47,345 nucleotides of DNA from VAXT01 sp038040395 (GCA_038040395.1 JBBPIJ010000017.1:1-47345); one strand, 5' to 3'. Counted from the stretch's first letter, positions 7,670 through 17,628 are shown. Program-made: numbers and translations. The notes: generated from the sequence alone by a model not told the origin.

Positions 7670-8070
7670 AGGCGCGCCTGTCCACCGATGGAGGCTCGCG
7701 CGGGAATCCAGGCCCCGCCGCCTACGGTTACGTGCTCGAGACCGACGACGGCACCGTGCTGGCCGCCCACGGGGAGTCGATCGGCGTCGCGACGAACAAC
7801 GTGGCCGAGTACCGCGCACTCGTCGAGGGGCTGAAGAAGGCCGCCGAGCTCGAGGTGGACGAGCTCGAGGTCGTCTCCGACTCCGAGCTCCTCGTCCATC
7901 AGATGCGTGGCGACTACAAGGTGAAGAACGAGGCCCTGAGGCAGCTTTGGGACGAGGCGAACGACCTCGAGCGCCGGGTCGGCAAGGTCACCTACACGGC
8001 CGTCCGCCGCGAACACAACGAGCTCGCCGACAGCCTCGTGAACGAGGCCCTCGACGCAAGTGGTGCCTGA
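7666..8070 (+). CDS. rnhA: ribonuclease HI-like protein
   Basis: A 134-residue RNase H fold enzyme, expected to cut the RNA strand of RNA-DNA hybrids with two metal ions. The carboxylates sit in the canonical places: Asp in STDGGSRGNPGPA (residue 8), Glu in NNVAEYRAL (about 48), Asp in VVSDSELLV (about 70) and Asp in REHNELAD (about 123). Its length and sequence resemble the actinobacterial stand-alone form and the N-terminal domain of the Rv2228c type. GTG 7666 overlaps the previous stop codon. tRNA-Gly follows 26 bp downstream. Confidence 0.9.
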   Translation: MKARLSTDGGSRGNPGPAAYGYVLETDDGTVLAAHGESIGVATNNVAEYRALVEGLKKAAELEVDELEVVSDSELLVHQMRGDYKVKNEALRQLWDEANDLERRVGKVTYTAVRREHNELADSLVNEALDASGA

Positions 8071-8096
8071 AAAGCGTGGCTATACTCGGTTGACTC

Positions 8097-8169
8097 GCGG
8101 ATGTAGCTCAGTTGGTAGAGCGTCTGCTTGCCATGCAGAAGGTCGAGGGTTCGAGCCCCTTCATCCGCT
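8097..8169 (+). tRNA. tRNA-Gly (GCC)
   Basis: The 73-nt cloverleaf has acceptor GCGGATG paired with CATCCGC, D-arm GCTCAGTTGGTAGAGC, an anticodon stem-loop TCTGC-TTGCCAT-GCAGA giving anticodon GCC, and a T-arm with GGGTTCGAGCCCC. The discriminator base is T, as in bacterial tRNA-Gly. CCA is not encoded. The 237 bp after it (8170-8406) show no gene or clear hairpin. Confidence 0.95.
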
Positions 8170-8406
8170 CTTTCTGGAGAGTTCCACTCTCTCTGAAAGT
8201 CCCTGCTCGCACGGAGGCAACTAGGGCCGTCCCGAGCCGCCGCGCGAGCAGACGGCATCCGGAGCCGCGACAGTTCGTTTCGCCCGAGTGGCCAGGCACG
8301 AGGACGGAATTTGTCGCTTGGCACCGTGTGCTGAACGTGCCATGCTGTTGCCGATCCGCTGCCGTGCAGACTCGACGGGCTGGCACTCGGCCGAAGGGGG
8401 AGACGG

Positions 8407-10266
8407 TTGACCGGTTCGGGTTCGGCATCGCGACCGCATAGCTCACCGGTGGAGGCTCTGTCGAGTGAGCTCGCGCAGCTGCGCGAGCAACAGGTGGCCA
8501 CGAACGAGGTGCTGCTTGCGGTGGGTCGGTCTGACTTCGAGCTCCAGCCGATCTTCGAAACGGTGGTTGAGCATGCGATACGTCTGTGTCATGCGGACGC
8601 CGGGCAGATCTTTGTCAAGGAGGGCGACCACTTTCGGCTCGCCCGCGCCTCAGGCGGCTCCGAGGAGTACCGATCGTTGATCGGAGAGCGTGAGCTCCCG
8701 CTTGGCCCAGGCACGCTTGTCGGCCGTGTCGCGCTCGAGCGCCGACCGGTGATGTCGGCGGACATCGCTCATGATCGCGATTACGACACCGAGGAGCAGC
8801 ACCTCCGGCAGCGGCTCGGAGGCTTCCGAACCATCGTTGGCGTTCCAATCCAAGGCGAAGATGAGGTCATCGCGGTTATCTCGCTTTGGCGACGCGAGGT
8901 CAACCCGTTCACGGAGCGCGAGATCGAGCTCGCGACGACGTTCGCCGCTCAGGGCGCAATTGCGATCCGGAACGCGAGTTTGATGCAACAACTCGATCAA
9001 CGGACGCAAGAACTCGGGCGCTCCGTCGACGAGCTAAACGGGCTGAGCGAGGTTGCGCAGGCCGTGAGCTCGAGTCTTGATCCAGAGGAGGTGCTGTCGA
9101 CGATAGTGAAGCACGCAGTCGAGCTTTCCGGTACTGAAGGAGGCTCGATCTTCGAGTTCGACGACGCGTTGCAGGAGTTCCAGATTCGCACGGCGTACGG
9201 CACGAGCGAAGAGTTGCTCGAAGCGCTTCGCGCCACAAAGGTCGGGCTTCACGACACGCTTGTCGGCCGCGCAGCCTCGACCGGCACCTCGCTTGCCGTC
9301 CCCGATATCGGCCGAGCTCCGCCGGACAATCATCTGAGTCAACTCACTCAGGCCGGCTGGTGCTCGATGCTCGCGGTTCCACTCGTCCGTGAAAATCGAA
9401 TTCTCGGCGCGCTTGTCGTCCGCCGCCGCCGTACAGGCGAGTTCTCCACGGAGATCACCGAGTTGCTCGAGACATTCGCGAGCCAATCGGCGCTCGCGAT
9501 CCACAACGCCCGGCTCTTCCAGACGATCCGGAAGCAGGCAGCCGAGCTAGCTGAGTGGAATCGCGAGCTCGAATCTCGGGTCGAGGAGCAGGTCGCGCAG
9601 ATCGACCGCATGGGACGGCTGAAGCGATTCTTGTCGCCGCAGCTCGCGGAGCTGATCGTCTCGTCGGGCGACGAGTCCTTCCTCGAAAGCCACCGTCGCG
9701 AGATTACGGTCGTTTTCTGCGACTTGCGCGGCTTCACCGCATTTGCCGAGACCACGGAGCCCGAGGAGACGATGACGGTTCTGCGTCAGTATCACGAGGC
9801 TCTGGGAGAGCTCGTTTTTCGCTTCGAAGGGACGCTCGAGCGTTTCACCGGGGACGGACTGATGGTGTTCTTCAATGATCCCATGCCGTGTTCGGACGCC
9901 GCTATTCGCTCGGTTCGTATGGGGGTCGCGATGCGGAAGGATGTTGCGGACCTTGTCGAGGGCTGGCGCCGCAGCGGACACGATCTCGGCTTCTCCGTCG
10001 GCATTGCGCAGGGGTACGCAACACTTGGGCGAGTCGGGTTCGAGGGACGGTTCGACTACGCCGCGATCGGAACCGTGACGAACCTGGCGGCTCGCCTCTG
10101 CGATGCGGCCGATGCTGGGAAGATGCTGGTCAGCCAGCGTGTCCACGCCGGCGTCGAGGATCTCGTCAGCGCGACCGAGGTGAGGGACCTGAAGCTGAAG
10201 GGTTTCTCGCGACCGATCACCGCATACGAGATCGTCGGGCTCAACGCGGCTCAGGTGCGCACATGA
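8407..10266 (+). CDS. GAF-GAF-coiled-coil class III adenylate/guanylate cyclase
   Basis: A 619-residue soluble signalling enzyme. GAF domain 1 spans about 40-190 and GAF domain 2 about 215-370, followed by a coiled-coil linker (about 375-405) and a class III cyclase domain (about 430-610). Both metal-binding aspartates are present (Asp439 in FCDLRGFT and Asp483 in GDG). The Asn559/Arg563 pair in VTNLAARL fits transition-state stabilisation, and Asp550 sits in the base-recognition position. The usual base-recognition Lys is Arg479 (ERFTGDG), so the nucleotide made is uncertain. The start is TTG 8407. The product could feed the two cNMP-domain enzymes encoded 5-10 kb downstream. Confidence 0.9.
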   Translation: MTGSGSASRPHSSPVEALSSELAQLREQQVATNEVLLAVGRSDFELQPIFETVVEHAIRLCHADAGQIFVKEGDHFRLARASGGSEEYRSLIGERELPLGPGTLVGRVALERRPVMSADIAHDRDYDTEEQHLRQRLGGFRTIVGVPIQGEDEVIAVISLWRREVNPFTEREIELATTFAAQGAIAIRNASLMQQLDQRTQELGRSVDELNGLSEVAQAVSSSLDPEEVLSTIVKHAVELSGTEGGSIFEFDDALQEFQIRTAYGTSEELLEALRATKVGLHDTLVGRAASTGTSLAVPDIGRAPPDNHLSQLTQAGWCSMLAVPLVRENRILGALVVRRRRTGEFSTEITELLETFASQSALAIHNARLFQTIRKQAAELAEWNRELESRVEEQVAQIDRMGRLKRFLSPQLAELIVSSGDESFLESHRREITVVFCDLRGFTAFAETTEPEETMTVLRQYHEALGELVFRFEGTLERFTGDGLMVFFNDPMPCSDAAIRSVRMGVAMRKDVADLVEGWRRSGHDLGFSVGIAQGYATLGRVGFEGRFDYAAIGTVTNLAARLCDAADAGKMLVSQRVHAGVEDLVSATEVRDLKLKGFSRPITAYEIVGLNAAQVRT

Positions 10267-11152
10267 GTGACAGGCGCGGCTGCATCTGAGGGTTGCCCTC
10301 GCGTTGGCCTATTGGGGCTCTCGGTGGCCGACGCGGCGGCCGGCCAGCTTATGCGCGCGGCGCGTCTCGTCGGAGCAGCGAACGCCGCGTTCGAAGACTT
10401 CGGAACTGCGCCGGACTTGTCGTGTGGACGCACGGGCTCTACGCAAACTTCTATGCCCCACCGGGCCTCCAAGTTACTCGCGCGCTTGCTCGAATCGGTA
10501 TCGCCACGGTCATTGGCAAAAATCGCGGCCATGAACACATTCGGCTGCTGGTCCGGGAAGATCACGCGGCGCGTAGGGGCCCTTCACGGTCGCGAACAGG
10601 CGCACCTCGGCCCACGGTCGAGGAAGTCGTTCGGCGCGCGTGTACACGTACTGTCGCCAGCCGCGTAACCGCAAGCTGCGCATGCTCTCTGACGGCTCGT
10701 TGATCCTTTTTGGCTCAAAGAGCAAGGGACGATTCGTGCTCGACACCGCCTTTGTAGTCGCTGAGAGCGTGAGCCATACCGCCGGCGACTACGCGGTGAC
10801 GGCAGGGCCTCGAGTGAACCGCGTGTTCCGGGAGACAACACTTGACCCGATGTATCAGCAAGGCACACGCGGCGCCCGGCTCTACCTCGGCGCAACAGCG
10901 AGCAACCCTGCCGGTGGGATGTTTAGCTTCGTGCCGTGTCTGCCCGGACGCGAACAGCGAACGTTCGCACGCCCGGTGATCGACCTCGGCGAGCCCTGGA
11001 TCAAACCGAATCGGACCCAGCAGGCGGGGACGATCCTGGTCGAAAGCGGCGATGAGCTGCACGAGCTCTGGCAACGCGTCGTAGCCGCGGTCGTCGAGCA
11101 TGGGTGCGCCCTCGGTGTGCGGGTCGACCTGCCGGGGGTGCGGCGCCGGTGA
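10267..11152 (+). pseudogene. frameshifted gene for a roughly 296-residue protein of unknown function
   Basis: One continuous protein can be read only by changing frame twice. Frame A runs from GTG 10267 (abutting the cyclase stop) to about 10420 and ends GTAPD. Frame B, from about 10420 to 10577, reads LVVWTHGLYANFYAPP and ends REDHAARR. Frame C, from 10577 to 11152, reads GPFTVANRR, then YTYCRQPRNRKLRML, LILFG, FVLDTAFVV and GGMFSFVPC. Each step equals a single missing base; the second falls in a GGGG run at 10576-10579. The last frame alone is open from 10577, with a possible GTG start at 10640. The family is not recognised. Real mutation and sequencing error are both possible. Confidence 0.65.
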
Positions 11153-11359
11153 AGGACGGAGAATGGGGTAGTGGGGCGGATCGCTGACTCTCCTGCGGCC
11201 CGGAGGGCTCCGAGAAGGCGCTTCCAGCACCGCTGAGCAGCGGAATTAGTGACCGTCTACGCTGCACGCATTGGTGTGAAACTCGCCAAGACGGGCCGGG
11301 CTAAGGTTTTATTAGAACTCCCGCGTGTTTTTGGAACTCGCCCTTCGTCGAGATCCGTG

Positions 11360-12748
11360 ATGCCAGTGGTGAACGACATCCACTCGCAGCTGAACGAGGT
11401 GCGAGTGGCCGAGATCGTCGCGGTCGACTCGCTGGACGGGATCAAGAGAGCGATACGTGGTGCTCGAGAACGCGGCTTGCCGGTTGCAATCGCGGGAGGA
11501 CGGCACGCGATGGGCGGCCAACAGTTCTGCGAGGGCGGCCTTCTGATCGACACCCGTGCAATCGACCGGGTGCTCGGATTCGACTCGCAACGGGGACTCA
11601 TCGACGTCGAGGCTGGGATCCAGTGGCCTGCACTGCTTGCGTATCTCAGCGAGCACCAGGGCGGGGCGGGTCGGGCCTGGGGCATAGCTCAGAAGCAAAC
11701 CGGCGCGGACAGGCTGTCTCTCGGCGGCGCGATCGCGGCGAACGCGCACGGCCGTGGGCTCTCGATGCAACCGATCGTCATCGACATCGACGAGCTGATG
11801 CTCGTCGACTCGAGCGGCGAGATGCTTCGTTGTAGCCGCTCCCAGAATGCCGAGCTCTTCGGGCTCGTGTGCGGCGGCTACGGGCTTTTCGGAGTCATCT
11901 ACTCGGCGAAGCTCCGTCTCGTCCCGTTGCAGAAGCTCGAGCGGGTTGTCGAGGTCAGGGACATCGACGGGATCGTCGACGCCCTCGAGCAGCGGATCGA
12001 GCAAGGCTTCCTGTACGGCGACTTCCAGTTCGCGATCGACCCGATGAGCCCCGGCTTCCTGGAGCGCGGTGTCTTCTCGTGTTACCGGCCGGTCGCGGAC
12101 GAGACTCCTCTTCCCGAAGGCCAGCGCGTCCTCACGCGCGACGACTGGCAGAACCTCCTCTACCTGACCCATGCCGACAAAGCTCGCGCGTTCGAGCTGT
12201 ACTCGACCCACTACCTCGCGACGAACGGCCAGATCTACATGTCCGACGCGCATCAGTTTGCCGACTACGAGGATGACTACCACGCGTGGCTCGACGAGCG
12301 TCTGGGCGCCTCGGACCGAGCAACGGAGATGATCACGGAGATCTACGTCCCGCGCGATCGGCTCACGGACTTCATCGAGGAGGTAGCCGCCGACTTCGCG
12401 GCTTCCGGCGTCGACGTCATCTACGGGACCGTTCGGCTGATCGAGCGCGACGACGACGCATTTCTTACCTGGGCACGCGATCGCTGGGCGTGCGTGATCT
12501 TCAACATCCACACCATCCACACCCCTGCGGGGCTCGAGCACGCCGCCTCGGCCTTCCGCCGGCTCATCGACTACGCCGTTACCCGTGGCGGGAGCTACTT
12601 CCTCACCTACCACCGCTGGGCGACGCCCGAGCAGCTCGAGGCGGCCCACCCGAAAATTCGGGAGTTCTTCGCCTTGAAGCGGACGTACGACCCCGACGAG
12701 GTCTTCCAGAGCGAGTGGTACAGGCACTACCGCGAGGCCCTTGCCTAG
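11360..12748 (+). CDS. FAD-dependent oxidase/dehydrogenase (PCMH/VAO fold)
   Basis: A 462-residue flavoprotein of the VAO/PCMH family. The FAD-binding domain covers about 15-190, with AIAGGRHAMGGQQF (His49 is placed where several members bind FAD covalently) and SLGGAIAANAHGRG. The substrate domain runs to the C terminus, which ends FQSEWYRHY, as in sugar or aldonolactone oxidases. ATG 11360 is preferred over the in-frame GTG 11249 because the FAD domain begins soon after it. The stop overlaps the start of the alpha/beta hydrolase gene by 8 bases. The substrate is unknown. Confidence 0.8.
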   Translation: MPVVNDIHSQLNEVRVAEIVAVDSLDGIKRAIRGARERGLPVAIAGGRHAMGGQQFCEGGLLIDTRAIDRVLGFDSQRGLIDVEAGIQWPALLAYLSEHQGGAGRAWGIAQKQTGADRLSLGGAIAANAHGRGLSMQPIVIDIDELMLVDSSGEMLRCSRSQNAELFGLVCGGYGLFGVIYSAKLRLVPLQKLERVVEVRDIDGIVDALEQRIEQGFLYGDFQFAIDPMSPGFLERGVFSCYRPVADETPLPEGQRVLTRDDWQNLLYLTHADKARAFELYSTHYLATNGQIYMSDAHQFADYEDDYHAWLDERLGASDRATEMITEIYVPRDRLTDFIEEVAADFAASGVDVIYGTVRLIERDDDAFLTWARDRWACVIFNIHTIHTPAGLEHAASAFRRLIDYAVTRGGSYFLTYHRWATPEQLEAAHPKIREFFALKRTYDPDEVFQSEWYRHYREALA

Positions 12749-13787
12749 CCGCCTCCGTGCACTGATCCTGATCGCGACGGTCCTCGACCTGCGCCGACTG
12801 GGCCGGCTTGTTCGCGCGATCACGAAGGAGCCTCATTTTGAGGAGGTCGAGCTCGCCGGGGTGCCGGTCGAGATCGTGCGGCCCGGCGGTGAAGGCCCGT
12901 GGCCCGCCTGGGTGTTCATCAACGGCGCTCATCCGGAGCGGCGCCGCGAGCCCATGGTCACGCGTCTCTCCCGAGGACTTGCGCGCGCCGGGTACATCGT
13001 GTTCGTCCCGGACGTGCCGGGCCTCGGCGAGGGGACGATCACCACGCAGACGCTCGAGGCCGCGTGCGCGGTGACGAAGGCTGCGAGCGAGCACCCCGAG
13101 GTCGTGCGAGGGCGAGTGGCGCTCATCGGGGCATCGACCGGCGCTGCTCTCGCGCTTCTGACTGCTGGGGAGGATGGCCTGCGGGAGCGCATCTCAGTCG
13201 TTGCAGCCGTCGCTCCGTTCGCTGATCTGACGCGCATGGTCTGCCTGGCGACGACGCGGTCCTACGAGGAGAACGAAGGGTTCGTCGCCTACCCTGTGAC
13301 CCCGCTACACAGGCGCGTGGTCGCTCGGTCGCTGGCTGCGACGGTCACGAACGACGTCGACCGGCGGCGCCTGCTCCACTCCCTTGCAAAGGAGGACGAC
13401 GATCAAGACCCGATTGCCCTCATGCCCTCGGACCTCGAGACGCCGGAGGGCAAGGCAGTCGTCGCCGTTCTCCGCAACGAGCATCCGGACCGGTTCGCCG
13501 AGTCGTGCGAGGCTCTGCACGCAGGGGCGAAGGAGCTCCTGGAGAGGCTTTCGCCCCTCGGAGCCTGCCCGAATGTAACCGCGCCCGTCGAGATCGTCGT
13601 CCCCCCAAACGACGTCTACTTCCCGCTGGGAGAGGCGCAGGCTCTCGCGGCTGCCCTTCCACACGCACACCTCACGGTCACGGCAACCCTCGACCACACG
13701 AGGCCACAGCTCTCGATCGCACATCTGAGGAGCCTCGCTCGCTTTGACCGATTTGTCGTTCGCGGATTGCGCGCGGCAAAGGCATGA
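12741..13787 (+). CDS. alpha/beta hydrolase
   Basis: A 348-residue hydrolase. The nucleophile elbow is GASTG (about residues 132-136), and the oxyanion strand is AWVFINGAHPERR. The strand/turn PVEIVVPPNDVYFPLGEA supplies a late Asp, and TATLDHTRPQ supplies a candidate catalytic His. The first helix (ALILIATVLDLRRLGRLV) could be a membrane anchor. The start is TTG 12741, overlapping the end of the FAD oxidase gene, so the two are translationally coupled. The substrate cannot be told; esterase or lipase activity is plausible given the lipid-related neighbours. Confidence 0.82.
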   Translation: MPSRLRALILIATVLDLRRLGRLVRAITKEPHFEEVELAGVPVEIVRPGGEGPWPAWVFINGAHPERRREPMVTRLSRGLARAGYIVFVPDVPGLGEGTITTQTLEAACAVTKAASEHPEVVRGRVALIGASTGAALALLTAGEDGLRERISVVAAVAPFADLTRMVCLATTRSYEENEGFVAYPVTPLHRRVVARSLAATVTNDVDRRRLLHSLAKEDDDQDPIALMPSDLETPEGKAVVAVLRNEHPDRFAESCEALHAGAKELLERLSPLGACPNVTAPVEIVVPPNDVYFPLGEAQALAAALPHAHLTVTATLDHTRPQLSIAHLRSLARFDRFVVRGLRAAKA

Positions 13788-13897
13788 ACATGGCGCGTAC
13801 GAGATGTTCGCCGCAGGATCCTTCTTCCGCTTGACAGTGGCTGCGAGACTCGCACCTGCCACTCGAGCACTCGGTTCTTTTTCCCAGCGACTCGCCC

Positions 13898-15727
13898 TCA
13901 GGCGCTCGGCGCGACCGTGTCCTTCTCCGCAGGAGCTCGCCGCGGCGCCGGCACCCTCGACCAGGGTGCGAACGGGTTCTTGACGCCATCGAGCGCCTGC
14001 TCGAGTTGCGGGAAGTGTCGGAGCAGGACCGAGCGCATGTCGTTGCGGGCGACCCAATCGAGCCCGGCCTGCGTGTAGACCTCGGGCCGATAGTCGTCCG
14101 TGAAGAAGCGGTCGCTCTTCAGGCGCCTCGAGGCCATCAGGATGAAGACGCGGAAGGCGGTGTCGCTGAAGCCGAAACCCTTCGGGAACGGCTCCGCGTA
14201 GAGGCCGACCATGAGATCGACCTCGTCGATATCGCCGTTGTACACCTTCCGGATTCCCTCGGCCCACTCGGGATTGTCGGTCAGCTCCTCGAACGTGCGA
14301 ACGGGCCGCATGTGCATCAGCTCGCGGAACTTCGTGTAGCGCGGCACGCCCCGCTCGCGGCTACGGAGGATGTCCGTGGCGGCGAGATCCATCTTGAAGC
14401 CGTCGGGCCGGTCGAAGTGCTGGAGGAAGCGTGGATAGTTCTCGAGGGTGATCGCCCCCGGGTTCGCAACGCCGAGCGAGTAGAGAGCGTTCGGCATCGT
14501 GATCTCGCTGAGCCGGTCGTGTGAGTGGAGCGCGTTCAGCTCCGGGAAGGTGAGCTCACTGATGACCTGGTCGTCCAGCGAGCGGAAGGTGAACTCGTCG
14601 GGCAAAAGCGGGTGCATGCGGTAGACGGCGACGAACTCCTCGGTCAGCGAATACGGCACCCCGTGATAGTCGAGCGGTGATCCGGGAATGCCGCTGATCT
14701 CTTCGCTCGAGCTGATCCGCCCGATGTGGCTGGAGAACCACTTTCCGGCGATTCCCCACCAATTGGCTTTCATCGCCACCTTCATCGTGGGGTGGGCGAT
14801 GATCGCGGGCGTCCAGTCGAGCGTGTGGATCTTGGCGATCAGGGCACCGGTTACGAGCCTCGCCTTGTCGTAGAGCTGCTGGTCCGACCACGACGGATAC
14901 TCGGCGCGAAGTCGATCGCAGATCGCGTTGTGCTCCAGCGTGAAGAGCGTGTGCAAGACGGCGAGGCCGACCCAGTGCGTTCCCGGCACGTCCGCGTAGT
15001 CGGCGCCCTCCTCGAGGTCGCCCGGAAGCATCCCATCCGGATCGACCCGCATCCTGCCGCCCTCCCCGGTGCGCGCCCTCTCGGCGATCTCCTCGGTACG
15101 GCCGTAGATCTGCGAGCTGTCCCACCAGTGTGTCTCGGCAGTTCGCCAGGTCTGGGCCGAGCCGGGGTCGCAGGTCGTGTCGCGCGGCGTCCGCCGGATG
15201 ATCATCGGCCGTTCGTGCCACTCGTCCCCGTCCTCGAGGGAGATCTCGTACGGCTCGTCGAGATCGTTGGGCCCGTGGCTGAACCAGTCGTGGACCTCGA
15301 ACTGGATCCAGGCCGCTGCGAGCACGTTCAGCGTCTCCGCCGGTAGGAATTCCTTTCTCGTCATCAGCTCGAGGCTGACCGTGCGCGGGCTCGGTGTCGA
15401 GAGCCGCGGCTCCTGCTCGGGGAAGGTGAATTCGAGCGGGACGTTTCGCCCGAACCGCGTTCCCGCGCTGCCCATCAACGGGTTGTCGAGATCCGTGAAC
15501 GTCCCGTCGATCGTGCGGGAGGTCAGGTATCGAGGCTCGGCGTCGCCGTTGGTCTCGGGCACCGGCAGGCCCGCCGGCTGGCCTGTGTCGTAGAGGTTCC
15601 GCTCACGTAGGCGCTCGCGCATGGCCGCGAGGATGGGAAGCGCAAGCGGCAGCGGTAGCCGATGCCAGCCGACGCGCCGGTCGACGCGGTGTGCGAGCTC
15701 GATCAAGCCTTCCTTTAGCTTCGTCAC
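13898..15727 (-). CDS. fatty-acid alpha-dioxygenase-type haem peroxidase
   Basis: A 609-residue member of the animal-type peroxidase/cyclooxygenase superfamily that closely follows plant alpha-dioxygenase (PIOX) throughout its length. The distal His is His146 in QFEVHDWF, the haem-pocket block is WWDSSQIYG (201-209), and the catalytic Tyr369 and proximal His372 are in VYRMHPL (Y-x-x-H as in cyclooxygenase and alpha-DOX). HGVPYSLTEEF, RERGVPRYTKFRE and ASRRLKSDRFFT are also conserved. Plant enzymes insert O2 at C2 of fatty acids, giving 2-hydroperoxides. No signal peptide is seen. The gene is divergent from the cNMP-patatin gene, 89 bp away. Confidence 0.9.
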   Translation of the reverse strand: MTKLKEGLIELAHRVDRRVGWHRLPLPLALPILAAMRERLRERNLYDTGQPAGLPVPETNGDAEPRYLTSRTIDGTFTDLDNPLMGSAGTRFGRNVPLEFTFPEQEPRLSTPSPRTVSLELMTRKEFLPAETLNVLAAAWIQFEVHDWFSHGPNDLDEPYEISLEDGDEWHERPMIIRRTPRDTTCDPGSAQTWRTAETHWWDSSQIYGRTEEIAERARTGEGGRMRVDPDGMLPGDLEEGADYADVPGTHWVGLAVLHTLFTLEHNAICDRLRAEYPSWSDQQLYDKARLVTGALIAKIHTLDWTPAIIAHPTMKVAMKANWWGIAGKWFSSHIGRISSSEEISGIPGSPLDYHGVPYSLTEEFVAVYRMHPLLPDEFTFRSLDDQVISELTFPELNALHSHDRLSEITMPNALYSLGVANPGAITLENYPRFLQHFDRPDGFKMDLAATDILRSRERGVPRYTKFRELMHMRPVRTFEELTDNPEWAEGIRKVYNGDIDEVDLMVGLYAEPFPKGFGFSDTAFRVFILMASRRLKSDRFFTDDYRPEVYTQAGLDWVARNDMRSVLLRHFPQLEQALDGVKNPFAPWSRVPAPRRAPAEKDTVAPSA

Positions 15728-15816
15728 GGCTGCGTTCCATCAAAGCAGGGTCCTGGAAAGCGGTCAACAAGTCCCACGTTGCTTCGGAAGCGGCTTCCGC
15801 ACTAGAGTCGGAAGCC

Positions 15817-17628
15817 GTGCGAACGCGGACCCATGCCCATGACCTCTCCGTCTTCCAGGGCTTGCCCGCGGATGTGCTGGCGCGCCTTCTGGAAGACCTC
15901 GAGCGCCGGAGCTATCCGGCCGGAACGGTCCTCGTTGGCGAAGGAGACAGGATGCACGAGATCTACATCGCTCAGTCAGGAACCGCGGAGGTGGTCATTT
16001 CCGATGTGGATGGAACCGAACATCGCGTCGGCACCATCGTTCCCGGCGGCTCCGTCGGCGAGATTTCGCTCCTGACCGGTCAGCCTGCGGTGGCGACCGT
16101 GCGCGCGAGCGTCGACCTGGAAGTTCTGGTCATGAGCGAGAGCGAGTTTGCGCGAGTCGCTCAGAGCTACCCAGAGGTCTATCGCAACCTCGGAGCGGTA
16201 CTCGCGGAGCGGCTTGCTCGCACTGACCGCCTCGTCGTGGGGCGAAAAGAGGGCAGGCTCGCGCTGCTACTCAGCGACGGCGAGCCGCCGTTGCTCGGCT
16301 ACGCGCTCGCGTGCAGCGTCGCCTGGCATACACGGGGGCGAACGCTCCTGGTCGTGATCGACGACGACGCGCCGGCGGAGCTGGCGGAGTTGGCGACGAC
16401 GAGCGCCCAGCCGCCTTGGCGCTCAGGTCGATCGACGGAGGAGGTCGGTGCGGACCTAATGGTCGCAGCGCCGGAGGGGGCCTTCGCGCAGGAGTCGATT
16501 CCGGCGACAGTCGAAGCCTTGTTCGGAGTCTTTCCCAACATCCTCATCCAGGCGCGCAGTGACCGTGCGCCTGACGTTCCCGGCGCTCGGTCGGTGAGGC
16601 TCACGGGAGCGATGCCTTCGGCATCCAGTGCGCCAGACGGAGTGCTCCACGTCTGGGGATGGGCAGCGGACACCGCGGCTTCACGACCGGGCTTCGACGC
16701 AATCGTCAACGTCCCCACGCTCAAGGACGAGGCCCTGCGTGAGCTGCGGGCGGGAACGCTCTCCGTGGAGTCGGGCGCCGGGCGCGAGCTTGGCTGGGCG
16801 GCACGCGATCTCGCCGGCATGAAGGTCGGTCTCGCCCTCGGTGCGGGGAGCCTCCGCGGATATGCGCACGTGGGCGTCCTCGAGGCGCTCAAACGCGAAG
16901 GCATCCCGCTCGATTACGTCGCCGGCACGAGTGTCGGCGCTGCGATAGCCGCCCTCGCCGTCGGCGGTTATGAGCCGGCTCAAATAGGCGATGTCCTCGA
17001 TGAGCTCAGCAACCGCATTTTACGCTTGACGGTGCCCTTCCGGAGCTTCATCTCGAACCGAGGCCTGCGCAGTCACATTCAGGAGCTGGCCGGAGACACG
17101 AGGATCGAGGACCTGCCGGTCCCGCTCGCTCTCATCGCCGCCGATATCAACACCCAACAAGAGCTGGTTCTGCGCCGCGGCCTCGCCTGGCAGGCGATCC
17201 TGGCGAGCGTTTCCATTCCCGGCGTCTTCCCGGCGCAGAGAATCGGCCCCCATATCGCTGTAGACGGGGGCGTGCTCAACCCTGTTCCTGGCAACATCGT
17301 GGCCGAGATGGGGGCAGATGTGGTCCTTGCCGTGAAGCTCGGGGGAGGATCGATACCGCCTGAGCACGAGCTCGACGTCATGGCCGCCTCGGGAAAGCCC
17401 CCGTCCGCGATCGCGGTCCTGATGCGCGCGATCGAGACCATGCAGAGTCGGATCGCGGTCGAGCCCGCTGAGAATGCGACCACCATCACGATCGTGCCCA
17501 AGATGGACCTCGAAGGGACAAAGCTCCGAAAGTTCATCGAGGGCCGTCGTTACATCGCAGACGGCGAAGCTGCTGTCGAGGCGGCTCTGCCGCGGATCGT
17601 CGCGTCATTGCCGTGGGTGCAGCGTTGA
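15817..17628 (+). CDS. cyclic-nucleotide-binding domain + patatin-like phospholipase
   Basis: A 603-residue protein. An N-terminal CRP-type cNMP-binding domain (about 10-125, with VLVGEGDRMHEIYIAQSG and GGSVGEISLLTGQPAVATVRA) precedes a middle Rossmann-like region (about 145-310) and a patatin lipase domain (335-600). The catalytic dyad is Ser372 in GTSVG and Asp483 in DGG, with the oxyanion loop GAGSLRGYAHVG. The architecture matches NTE/Rv2565-type phospholipases, which release fatty acids from phospholipids. GTG 15817 is preferred; the frame is open further upstream but would overlap the divergent dioxygenase gene. Confidence 0.88.
   Translation: MRTRTHAHDLSVFQGLPADVLARLLEDLERRSYPAGTVLVGEGDRMHEIYIAQSGTAEVVISDVDGTEHRVGTIVPGGSVGEISLLTGQPAVATVRASVDLEVLVMSESEFARVAQSYPEVYRNLGAVLAERLARTDRLVVGRKEGRLALLLSDGEPPLLGYALACSVAWHTRGRTLLVVIDDDAPAELAELATTSAQPPWRSGRSTEEVGADLMVAAPEGAFAQESIPATVEALFGVFPNILIQARSDRAPDVPGARSVRLTGAMPSASSAPDGVLHVWGWAADTAASRPGFDAIVNVPTLKDEALRELRAGTLSVESGAGRELGWAARDLAGMKVGLALGAGSLRGYAHVGVLEALKREGIPLDYVAGTSVGAAIAALAVGGYEPAQIGDVLDELSNRILRLTVPFRSFISNRGLRSHIQELAGDTRIEDLPVPLALIAADINTQQELVLRRGLAWQAILASVSIPGVFPAQRIGPHIAVDGGVLNPVPGNIVAEMGADVVLAVKLGGGSIPPEHELDVMAASGKPPSAIAVLMRAIETMQSRIAVEPAENATTITIVPKMDLEGTKLRKFIEGRRYIADGEAAVEAALPRIVASLPWVQR

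Noticed and set aside
10413..10535. Alpha/beta hydrolase or TPR/ATPase remnants in the 10.3-10.6 kb region
   Set aside because: VVWTHGLYANFY looked hydrolase-like and the frame-A helix looked TPR-like, but joining the three frames gives one coherent protein, which explains both better.
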